From: Chloroflexota bacterium
GTDB taxonomy: Bacteria > Chloroflexota > Limnocylindria > Limnocylindrales > CSP1-4
Reading direction: 5' to 3'
Length of the DNA stretch: 12,943 bases
Assembly: GCA_017860675.1 (NCBI GenBank)
Contig: JAGDMV010000031.1
Coordinates: 1 to 12,943, forward strand
Position numbers and translations under genes: made by a program. Positions 1-6,800 of this stretch are shown here, in pieces; the stretch's first letter is position 1; every line of letters starts with the position of its first letter. The notes beneath the pieces are model-generated. The model was given only the letters and a program-made list of their open reading frames with translations. It was not told where the DNA came from and searched no databases.

Positions 1-1
1 G

Positions 2-181
2 CTCGAGTTCATCGAGCACCCGCTCTGGAGAACGTACGTGTTCGTCTACTTCGAGGGAGAACGGCTGCTGCGCCGTTGGCTCGAGCTCGTTCGCGAAGAG
101 GACCGGGCGGCGCGCTTCGGGCGCCTGCTCCGCGAGCCGTTTACGCCGGGCGCCATCGTGGCAGAGCTGGGCGAGGGGTAG
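2..181 (+). CDS. C-terminal fragment of an unidentified protein
   Basis: An open frame enters from the left edge and ends at TAG 179-181, leaving 59 residues. The visible part reads like genuine protein. It has an aromatic stretch (WRTYVFVYFEGERLLRRW) followed by an amphipathic charged helix and a short tail (FTPGAIVAELGEG), and its codons end mostly in G or C. I do not recognise the family. The HPLWRTYVFVYFEG pattern looks like the last helix of a larger enzyme, but no catalytic motif lies in the fragment. The gene converges on the GNAT gene that ends at 224. Confidence 0.6.
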   Translation, partial: LEFIEHPLWRTYVFVYFEGERLLRRWLELVREEDRAARFGRLLREPFTPGAIVAELGEG

Positions 182-223
182 GGGAGCCGGCTCGGCCCGC
201 CCAGGTCACCCGGCCTGCGCCGC

Positions 224-799
224 TCATCCGTCTCCGGCGAGCTCATTCCCCCCGACGGTGCGCAACAGGATGGCACGGTCCTCGCCGGGCCCGTCCCAGT
301 CGGAAGAGGCCGGGACCCCGTAGATGTGCACCGTCCCGGGTCCGGCATCCGGCTCGAAGCCGAGAGCCGCGAAGAAGGCCAGCGTGATCCGGTCGTCGGG
401 CCGCACCGCGGCCATCACCCGGGTCGACCCTCGCCGGCCGGCGTCCGCCACGAACCGCTCCACCAGCGCCCGGCCGATGCCGCGCCGCCGGAACGCGGGG
501 TCCACGCCGACCAGCGCGATCGCCGCCTCCTCCGGCCGGCCGGCCCCGGCAAGGCCGAGGAGCATCCCGATCACCCGGCCGTCGTCGGTCTCCGCCAGCC
601 ACGAGAGATCGCTCATCTCGCGCAGCAGCAGCCCGGCCAGCATCGGCCGGAGCGGCCGCTCCGGCCAGCCAGACAGAATCCCGAGAAGGCGGATGTGGTC
701 ATCCTCGACCGGGTGGCGCAGGGTGAAGGGTGGTGCCGGGCGCCGCTCGGCTGCTTCGACCGGTGGAAACCAGTGGTCGAAATCCGGCCATCCGGGCAT
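224..799 (-). CDS. GNAT family N-acetyltransferase
   Basis: A 191-residue protein of the GCN5-related N-acetyltransferase fold, which transfers an acyl group from acyl-CoA to an amine; the substrate cannot be told. Motif A, the pyrophosphate-binding loop, is clear at residues 97-113 (VGVDPAFRRRGIGRALV, carrying RRxGIG). It is preceded by a strand with an AETDDGRVIGML pattern (69-80). A typical GNAT C-terminal helix-strand block (ITLAFFAALGFEP, 138-150) follows. The reading frame is open upstream to 913, but I chose the ATG at 799 because a strong GAGGAGG ribosome-binding site lies 6 nt before it and the extra N-terminus looks non-coding. The gene diverges from the unit starting at 919. Function beyond fold is unknown. 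Confidence 0.88.
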   Translation of the reverse strand: MPGWPDFDHWFPPVEAAERRPAPPFTLRHPVEDDHIRLLGILSGWPERPLRPMLAGLLLREMSDLSWLAETDDGRVIGMLLGLAGAGRPEEAAIALVGVDPAFRRRGIGRALVERFVADAGRRGSTRVMAAVRPDDRITLAFFAALGFEPDAGPGTVHIYGVPASSDWDGPGEDRAILLRTVGGNELAGDG

Positions 800-904
800 C
801 GGCGTCCTCCTCGGCCAGCGTCTCGAACGCGCCTGACGATAGCAGGGCGGGGCGGACGGCCTCGCCGCGCCCCCGCTGATGCTGCGTGGCCGGGGGCCGG
901 GCGC

Positions 905-910
905 TAGACT
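905..910 (+). promoter_or_regulatory. Candidate -10 box for a leaderless transcript
   Basis: TAGACT sits 8 nt before the GTG at 919. A transcript starting the usual 6-8 nt downstream of a -10 box would begin at or next to the start codon. The bases between (CACCGATC) contain no Shine-Dalgarno sequence. No convincing -35 box is seen. Leaderless mRNAs are common in high-GC bacteria, but this is inference from spacing. Confidence 0.45.
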
Positions 911-918
911 CACCGATC

Positions 919-1401
919 GTGAGCCATCCCGTCCTCGGGCTGCTCCCCGCGGACATGAACGCCGCCTTCCCGGCCGCCGCCGACAGGATCCGGGTTGAGC
1001 GCGCGGCCCTCGGGGCCGGCGCGATCGAGGCGCTCGTGGTCAGCGACCCGAGCATCCGCGACCGCCTCGGAGACGACGGACTGCGCCTGCTGCTGCGCGA
1101 CACCGAAATCTACCTCGAGCGCGTCGCGCGAGCCGTGGCCAGCGGCGATCCCGGTCAGCTGGGTGAGTGGGCCGACTGGGTCGTGCCCGTCTACCGTCGC
1201 CGGAAGGTGCCGCTGGACGACCTCATCGGCCTCGGCGAGGCGACCCGCGAGGTCCTCGCCGGGATGCTCCAGCCGGAGGAGCTCGCAGCGGCCGACGCGG
1301 CGATCACGGCCGCCACAGCCGTGCTGCGCTGGCACCGCCGCATCGCGGGCGATGCTCGCCGGCGGAACCGGTACCTCGACGCGATCTACCGCGGCGCCTG
1401 A
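919..1401 (+). CDS. Helical protein, RsbRD N-terminal-domain-like (tentative)
   Basis: A 160-residue, apparently all-alpha soluble protein. The central part (residues 50-112) has a pattern of helices around DDGLRLLLRDTEIYLERVARAV, then GDPGQLGEWADWVVPVYRRR, then VPLDDLIGLGEATREVL. This resembles the globin-like or RsbRD_N sensor modules found at the N-terminus of stress-response and histidine-kinase-linked proteins (a short gd-x-l-x-ew module followed by a helix that leads into an effector). Here no effector domain follows; the protein ends soon after a basic helix (RWHRRIAGDARRRNRYLDAIY). The frame is open back to 886, but GTG 919 is preferred because a TAGACT -10-like box lies 8 nt upstream. 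The next gene starts one base after its stop, so the two are almost certainly co-translated. The family assignment is by eye only. Confidence 0.7.
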   Translation: MSHPVLGLLPADMNAAFPAAADRIRVERAALGAGAIEALVVSDPSIRDRLGDDGLRLLLRDTEIYLERVARAVASGDPGQLGEWADWVVPVYRRRKVPLDDLIGLGEATREVLAGMLQPEELAAADAAITAATAVLRWHRRIAGDARRRNRYLDAIYRGA

Positions 1402-1402
1402 C

Positions 1403-1732
1403 ATGACGATCAAGTGGGTCCAGGTCGACCCGCTGGTGATGAGCGGCGAGCCGTTCTGCTACGGCAGCCGCGTCACCGTCCGCCGGCTGCTCGAGCTGCG
1501 GGCGAACGGCGCGACCCCGAGCCGGCTCCTGGCCGACCACCCCGAGCTGCGGCTGATGGGCATCGCCGCGGCCTACTGTTTCGCCGCCGATCACCCCGGG
1601 CGGTACGCGGACCTCTTCGGACCGGGCGGAGAGTTGGTCGGACCCGCCTTCACTGCCGACGAGGCGGCCGGCCTGCCGAAGCGGTACCGTCGCCCCCGGG
1701 TGGTGATCGCGGACGGCCCGCCTGCCACCTGA
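1403..1732 (+). CDS. DUF433 domain protein (antitoxin-like)
   Basis: A 109-residue protein. Residues 5-62 match the DUF433 pattern: a strand ending in VDPLVMSGEPFCYGSRVTV, then a helix-turn-helix-like block RRLLELRANGATPSRLLADH, then PELRLMGIAAAYCFAADHP. In the family this is the 'D-P-x-x-x-x-G-x-P-x-x-x-G-T/S-R-x-x-V' signature followed by 'L-x-x-G-x-x-x-x-x-L-x-x-x-x-P-x-L'. DUF433 proteins are often antitoxin-like partners of PIN-type (DUF5615) toxins, but no such toxin gene lies on either side. The partner here is the helical protein, whose stop is one base upstream. The C-terminal 40 residues (AGLPKRYRRPRVVIADG) are outside the domain and basic. ATG 1403 is the natural start for the domain. 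Confidence 0.78.
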   Translation: MTIKWVQVDPLVMSGEPFCYGSRVTVRRLLELRANGATPSRLLADHPELRLMGIAAAYCFAADHPGRYADLFGPGGELVGPAFTADEAAGLPKRYRRPRVVIADGPPAT

Positions 1733-1844
1733 CCGCTCCTGCCGTGCACCTCCGACGACCTGTGGTCGCCTCACCGTGCGTGCGGGGCAACCCGTCGGAT
1801 CGGGGCGCCGTGCAGGGCCACGGCTGCAGCCAGGCCTCGACGCC

Positions 1845-1869
1845 AATTCCGACCTCCTGACTAGCATTT
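1845..1869. promoter_or_regulatory. Candidate Rrf2/IscR-type operator before the SufT-like gene
   Basis: AATTCCGAC (1845-1853), a 7-nt spacer, then CTAGCATTT (1861-1869). The first half-site is identical to one half of the operator at the suf promoter (the reverse complement of GTCGGAATT at 10837-10845). The second half matches the expected GTCGGAATT at 5 of 9 positions. It lies just upstream of, and would overlap the -35 region of, the promoter whose -10 is at 1884. Activity is an inference. Confidence 0.45.
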
Positions 1870-1880
1870 CCCCGCGCCGG

Positions 1881-1889
1881 TGGTACGCT
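1881..1889 (+). promoter_or_regulatory. Extended -10 promoter of the SufT-like gene
   Basis: TGGTACGCT contains the TGnTAnnnT extended -10 arrangement, with the hexamer TACGCT at 1884-1889, 34 nt before the ATG at 1924. The -35 region 17 nt upstream (CTAGCA, 1861-1866) is poor. That is common for extended -10 or activator-dependent promoters. Confidence 0.4.
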
Positions 1890-1923
1890 TAGCCCTCGGC
1901 ACGCCCACGAGAACGACGACCCG

Positions 1924-2259
1924 ATGACAGACCCGACCGAATCCGCCACAGCCTCTTCCCCAGCCCCAGCCTTCGACGCCGAGCGCCGCGCCCGCGAGCT
2001 GGCCGTCCTCGACGCGCTGCGCGAGGTGGTGGATCCCGAGATCGGGATGAACGTCGTCGAGCTGGCACTGATCAAGCAGGTCGTCCTCGGCGAACGGGAG
2101 TCCGAGATCAAGATGATCCTGACCACGCCCTTCTGCCCCTATGCCGGGTCGATGATCCAGCAGGTCAAGGAGCAGGCCGAGATGGCCCTGGATCAGCCGG
2201 TCAAGGTGACCCTGCTGGCCGAGCGCTGGGACCCGCGCGACGCCGGCCTGATGTGGTGA
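1924..2259 (+). CDS. MIP18/DUF59 family Fe-S cluster assembly factor (SufT-like)
   Basis: A 111-residue stand-alone DUF59 protein. Family members help deliver or mature iron-sulfur clusters on client proteins in the cytoplasm (SufT, the archaeal and eukaryotic MIP18 proteins, PaaD). The signature is complete: the DPEIGMNVVELALI block at residues 38-50, a strand IKMILTTPFCPYAGSM at 62-77 that includes the reactive-type Cys71, and a terminal strand ending VTLLAERWDP. The first 20 residues are a Ser/Pro/Ala-rich tail. The next gene begins 4 nt after the stop, so the two are probably co-translated. An Rrf2-type operator candidate lies upstream, matching the one at the suf genes near the right end, which fits an Fe-S role. 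The specific client is unknown. Confidence 0.9.
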   Translation: MTDPTESATASSPAPAFDAERRARELAVLDALREVVDPEIGMNVVELALIKQVVLGERESEIKMILTTPFCPYAGSMIQQVKEQAEMALDQPVKVTLLAERWDPRDAGLMW

Positions 2260-2263
2260 CCCG

Positions 2264-2935
2264 GTGAGCGCACGAGCCGCGGACGGGTCCGCCGGCGACG
2301 CCCCGAAGCCGCCGAAGTCGGCCGTCGCCACCAGGCGCGGAGATGATGGGACCACCGCCCTCCTGTTCGGCGGCGACCGGATCCCGAAGGACGATGCGCG
2401 GACCGAGGCGTACGGCACGATCGACGAGGCCGTGGCTGCGCTCGGGCTGGCCAGGGCCGAGCTCGAGGCCCGTCGGCGACTCGGCGAGCTGCCGCCCGGC
2501 CTCGTTCCGCTGGACGGCATCGTGCTGCGCCTCCAGCGCGAGCTGTTCGTGGCCGGCGCCGAGCTGGCCGCCGATCAGGGCGCCTGGAGCCGCCTGGCCG
2601 ACGGGACCACCCGTGTCTCGGCCGGGATGGTCGACGGCCTCGACGCGCTGCTGGCCGGAATGGAGCAGCGGATCGAGCTCCCCCGGGCGTTCGTGGTTCC
2701 CGGCGAGACGAGGGTCTCGGCCGCGATCGAGGTGGCGCGGACGATCGTCCGTCGGGCCGAGCGCCGCGCTGTGAGCCTGGCGCGTGCCGGCCTCGTCGCG
2801 GGGCCTCACCTGGTGCCCTACCTGAACCGCCTTGCCGATCTCCTCTGGGTGCTCGCCCGGGCTGCCGAGCAGGCCGAGTCGCAGCGGCCGACCCACGCAC
2901 GTCCGATCACGGCCCGCGGACGAAGGAAGGAGTAG
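2264..2935 (+). CDS. PduO-type cob(I)alamin adenosyltransferase
   Basis: A 223-residue enzyme that transfers the adenosyl group of ATP to cob(I)alamin, making coenzyme B12 for mutases, dehydratases or ribonucleotide reductase. The N-terminal ATP-binding block TRRGDDGTT (23-31), with KDDARTEAYGTIDE (42-55), matches the family. So do FVVPGETR (143-150), the arginine-rich helix VARTIVRRAERR (157-168) and the C-terminal helix YLNRLADLLWVLAR (186-199). The first 22 residues form an Ala/Pro-rich extension. Start is GTG 2264, 4 nt after the stop of the SufT-like gene, which implies translational coupling. No other cobalamin gene is visible, so the B12-dependent client must lie outside the window. 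Length is slightly above the usual 180-200 residues because of the tails. Confidence 0.94.
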   Translation: MSARAADGSAGDAPKPPKSAVATRRGDDGTTALLFGGDRIPKDDARTEAYGTIDEAVAALGLARAELEARRRLGELPPGLVPLDGIVLRLQRELFVAGAELAADQGAWSRLADGTTRVSAGMVDGLDALLAGMEQRIELPRAFVVPGETRVSAAIEVARTIVRRAERRAVSLARAGLVAGPHLVPYLNRLADLLWVLARAAEQAESQRPTHARPITARGRRKE

Positions 2936-2948
2936 GGCGCCGGCACCC

Positions 2949-2969
2949 GGCGGACGGCTTGCGTCCGTC
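2949..2969. terminator. Hairpin after the adenosyltransferase gene
   Basis: CGGACG-gcttg-CGTCCG is a perfect 6-bp inverted repeat (2951-2967). Flanking G-C and G-T pairs extend it to 8 bp. It lies 13 nt past the stop at 2935. There is no T-run after it, so it may be a weak or Rho-assisted terminator. It also sits where the -35 of the next promoter would fall, so it could instead be an operator. Confidence 0.4.
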
Positions 2970-2973
2970 AAGG

Positions 2974-2979
2974 GATAAT
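2974..2979 (+). promoter_or_regulatory. Candidate -10 box for the BI-1 family gene
   Basis: GATAAT matches 5 of 6 bases of the -10 consensus and stands out in this GC-rich DNA. It lies about 55 nt before the ATG at 3035. No good -35 is found 16-18 nt upstream, because that position is inside the hairpin at 2949-2969. Confidence 0.4.
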
Positions 2980-3034
2980 CCGGCGCACACGAGCGCCGCG
3001 GCGCCCCAATCGTCGAAAGGAACGACTCCCCGCC

Positions 3035-3739
3035 ATGAGCATGAACCCCTACCTGACACCATCGCAGCTGGGCGTCCGCCCGGCGGCCCAGCTGTCGACC
3101 GGGTTCCTCACCCAGGCCTTCTTCTGGATGTTCATCGGTCTGCTCGTCACGACCGGCATTGGCGTGGCGGTTGCCGGCCTGCCCGAGGAGACGCTGGCAA
3201 GCCTCTTCGGCCTGTGGCTGCCGATCGTCATCGTCCAGCTCGTGGTGGCATTCACCCTGTCGCTCGGGATCCGCCGGATCTCCGCCACGCTCGGCCTGCT
3301 GCTGTTCTTCGTCTATGCGGCCCTCACCGGGGTGACGCTGGCGGTCGTGCTGCTCGCCTACGAGCTGGGATCGGTGCTGGCCGCCGGCTCGGCCGCTGCC
3401 GCCGTCTTCGGCGGGGCCGCCCTGTACGGTGCCGTCACGAGACGCGACCTGACGTCGCTCGGCGCCTACCTGTTCATGGGCCTCATCGGGATCATCGTCG
3501 CCAGCCTGGTGAACGTCTTCATCGGCTGGGACTGGCTGTCGTTCGGCATCTCCGTGCTGGGCGTGGTGATCTTCACCGGCCTCACCGCCTACGACGTGCA
3601 GCGCATCAAGAACGGCGACGTCGCCGTCTGGGCCGGGTCGATGGAGAAGGGCGCCGTCATGGCCGCCTTCTCCCTCTACCTCGACTTCATCAACCTGTTC
3701 TTCATGATGCTGCGCCTGTTCGGCAACACGCGCAGCTGA
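3035..3739 (+). CDS. Bax inhibitor-1/YccA (TMBIM, YetJ-like) membrane protein
   Basis: A 234-residue integral membrane protein with seven hydrophobic segments at about residues 24-48, 57-79, 86-109, 112-133, 143-164, 168-187 and 206-229. The C-terminal family signature is intact (FSLYLDFINLFFMMLR, 212-227). Asp187 (in GLTAYD) and Asp217 (in LYLDF) correspond to the two aspartates that form the pH-sensing pair in Bacillus YetJ, a calcium leak channel. In E. coli, YccA relatives modulate the membrane protease FtsH. Which role applies here cannot be read from sequence. ATG 3035 is preceded by AAAGGAA at a rather long 12 nt; the second Met (3041) is a possible alternative start. It is a single-gene unit with a -10-like box upstream and a hairpin directly after the stop. 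Confidence 0.94.
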   Translation: MSMNPYLTPSQLGVRPAAQLSTGFLTQAFFWMFIGLLVTTGIGVAVAGLPEETLASLFGLWLPIVIVQLVVAFTLSLGIRRISATLGLLLFFVYAALTGVTLAVVLLAYELGSVLAAGSAAAAVFGGAALYGAVTRRDLTSLGAYLFMGLIGIIVASLVNVFIGWDWLSFGISVLGVVIFTGLTAYDVQRIKNGDVAVWAGSMEKGAVMAAFSLYLDFINLFFMMLRLFGNTRS

Positions 3740-3742
3740 CGC

Positions 3743-3772
3743 GTCGCCGGCGGGGGTCGCGCACCCGGCGAC
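3743..3772 (+). terminator. GC-rich hairpin after the BI-1 family gene
   Basis: GTCGCCGG (3743-3750) pairs perfectly with CCGGCGAC (3765-3772), starting 4 nt past the stop codon. There is no T-run. It separates two converging genes, so it may serve as the terminator of the + strand gene. The remaining 100 bases up to 3870 are GC-rich with further short inverted repeats and no gene. Confidence 0.5.
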
Positions 3773-3870
3773 AACCCGGCCGCCGACCCGGCGGCCCGGC
3801 CGCCTAACTGACCCCGGCGGGTGGACGCGCCCCGGGCCATGCCCCCGGCGGCTGGCCCGTCGGACGTTTC

Positions 3871-6800
3871 TCAGGCTGCGGCTACCGCCCGGGCGGCGCG
3901 GCCGGTCGCCCGGCCGACGGCCGGGACGCCCGCCGCGAAGAAGGCCTCGGCGGCCTCGGCCGGCATGGGCGGAGCGAACAGGTAGCCCTGGCCGAGGTCG
4001 CAGCCGAGCGCCCGGATGGCCGCGAGCTCGGCCGGCCGCTCGATCCCCTCGGCCGTGACCTTGATCCCCAGCCCGCGGGCCAGCGACACGACTGCCCCGA
4101 TGATCGCCTCGTTGGCCGCGCCCGGCAGGCCGGCCACGAACGCCCGGTCCACCTTGACCATGTGGAGCGGCAGCCGGGCCAGGTAGCTGAGCGACGAGTA
4201 GCCCGTGCCGAAGTCATCCAGGACCAGGCGCACGCCCTGCTCGTGGAGCCGCCGGAGCGTCGTGGCCGTCGCGTCGCCGGCGCTCATCGCGACGCTCTCG
4301 GTGATCTCGAGCTCAAGGTCGGCGGCAGCCAGGCCGGTCCGGTCCAGCACCTCCGCCACCCGATCGAAGAGATCGTGCCTGGTGAACTGGTGGGCCGACA
4401 GGTTCACGCTGACGGTGAGACCACGCGCGTCGGCCCGGGCGATCTGCCACGCGCGGTTCTGGCGGCACGCCTCGGCCAGGACCCACTCGCCGATCCCGGC
4501 GATCAGTCCCGTCTCCTCCGCCAGCGGGATGAAGTCCGCCGGCGGGAGGAGCCCGCGGGCGGGGTGCTGCCAGCGGACGAGCGACTCGTGGCCGGTCACC
4601 TTCCCGGTCGCGAGGTCCACCAGCGGCTGGTAGTGCAGCCGCAGCTCGCCGCGCTCGACCGCCCGCCGGAGGTCGGCCTCCAGGTCGAGCCGCTCGAGAG
4701 ACGATGTCCGCATCGCCGGGGTGTACACGGCGTACGGGACGGCCCGGTCCGACTTCGCCCGGTAGAGCGCCACGTCGGCCTCGCGCAAGAGGTCGGTTGC
4801 GGTCGTCCCTCCCTCGCGGCCCACGGCGATGCCAACGCTGGCGCCCACGTACGTGTCCCGCTCGGCGAGCCGGAAGGGCTCGGCCAGGGCGTCGAGGAGC
4901 CGGCAGCTGATAGCCACCACGTCGGCATCGCTCGAAAGGTTGTTCAGCAGCACGCCGAACTCGTCGCCACCGAGCCGCGCGATCATGTCGCCAGGGCGGA
5001 GCGCGCCGGCAAGCCTGACGGCGACGGCGGCCAGCAGCCGGTCACCCGCGGCATGCCCGAGGCTCTCGTTGATGACCTTGAACCGGTCGAGGTCGAACTG
5101 GAGCACGGCCAGCCGGGCGGGCTCGCCTGGCCGGGCCCGGACCAGCGCCTGTCCCACACGGTCGAGGAAGAGCTGGCGGTCGGGCAGGCCGGTGAGCGTG
5201 TCGTAGAAGCCGGAGTGGAGCCGGGATGGATCGACGGCATCCGCCGCGATGGCGCCGCCCACGACCCGGGCCGAGCGCCGCTCGGCCTTGCCCAGGTACA
5301 GCACCCGGTCGGCCCGGTCGATGAGCTGGCCTTTGGTCTCGCCATCCTCCGGCAGGGTCGCAAGGCCGATGCTCACCGTCACCGGCGGCCCGTCGTCCAT
5401 CGCCCCGACCCGGTCGATCGCCCGCGCCAGGCGATCGGCGATGACCCGTGCCTCCGCCGGGCCGGCGCCGGGCAGGACGGCAGCAAACTCGTCGCCGCCG
5501 TAGCGGTAGACGCGGTCCTCCTGCCGGACGCTGCTCTCGAGCGCGTCGGCGATCCGGCGCAGAAGCCGGTCGCCGGCGGGGTGGCCACGGGCGTCGTTGT
5601 AGGCCTTGAAGCCGTCGAGGTCGAGCATCAGCACCGCCAGCTGCCCTCGGCGGGCCTGCTCATCCGCCCCGGCGGGTTCGGCGTCGGGCGCCAGGCAGGC
5701 GTCGAGATCGGCCTGGAAGGCGCCGTGATTGGGCAGGCCGGTGAGCGCGTCGCGCCGGGCACGGGTCTCGGCGTCGGACAGCGCCTCCGCGGTCTGGACG
5801 GCGATCGACGCCTGGCCGGCGAAGAGCTGGACGAGCTCAAACTCGTCCTCGCTGAAGTGCGCCTCCTCTAGGCCCATCCGGCCGATGTTGAGGGTGCCCA
5901 GCACCTCGCCGCCGACCTTCAGCGGGACGACGATGAGCGACTCGGGCTCCATCGGGGTGCCGGGAATCTGGGTCGCCCGCGGGTCGTTCTGGGCGTCGTT
6001 CGCCAGCACAGCCTCGCCGCGGTCGATGGCCCAGCCCGTGAGGCCGACGCCGACCGGGATCTGCTCGGCCATGATGACGTCCGCGTAGCGATCCCGGGCC
6101 AGGACGGCGACCCGCACGCCGCGCTCCCGATCCAGGCGGTAGATGGTCAGGTTGTCGTAACGGACGACCCGCTTGAGCGAGTCGGCAATGACATCCAGGA
6201 CCTGGCCAGGGTCACGGGCCGACAGGAGCGACTCGTTCACCTCCAGCAGCGAACGCTGGCCGGCCAGCCGCTGCTCCAGCGCCGACTGCTGACCGCGCAG
6301 CCGGCTGATTGACTCGGCGTTGACCAGCGCCTGGGCGGCGACGCCGGCGAAGATCGCCAGGGTCGTCAGGTCGTCCGCCGAGTAGCGCTCGACGCCCTTC
6401 TTGCTCACCACCACGACGCCGCGGACCGTGTTCTCGAACGTCATCGGGGCGAGGAGCATCGTCTCCGGCTCCTCGTCCGAGCCGATCACCAGGCGGCGCG
6501 GCTCGCGGCGCGAGTCGGGCACCCGCAGCGGCGTGGCGTTGGCCGCCACCCAGCCCGTGAGCCCCCTCCCGATCGGGACCCGGAGGACATCCGCCGCCGG
6601 GTTCTCCACGCCCAGGAAGATCCCGCGGAAGGCCACCGGCTCGCACATCCCGGTGAGGTGGTTGACGGTGTACACGCGGGCCGTGTCCGAGTCGTAGAGA
6701 TCGCGAACCTCGGTCACGATCGCCTCGCCGATCGCGTCCACCTCCTGCACGCGCGAGAGCCGCTCGCCCAGGTCCTGGATCGCCGCCAGGCGGGCAGCCG

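Larger units (their letters stand above)
1733..1923. other. Intergenic region upstream of the SufT-like gene
   Basis: About 190 bases without a convincing gene; the frames crossing it are not protein-like. Its right half holds the candidate Rrf2-type operator (1845-1869) and an extended -10 promoter (1881-1889). I see nothing recognisable in the left half. Confidence 0.5.

Noticed and set aside
1403..1732. A classical DUF433/DUF5615 toxin-antitoxin module
   Set aside because: Only the DUF433 member is present. No PIN-like or Mut7-C-like gene lies upstream or downstream.
4162..5871. A 569-codon open frame on the + strand
   Set aside because: It is antisense to the GGDEF-GGDEF-EAL gene, whose domains and motifs are complete. 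The antisense peptide is an Arg/Val/Gly/His-rich composition typical of mirror frames in GC-rich DNA.
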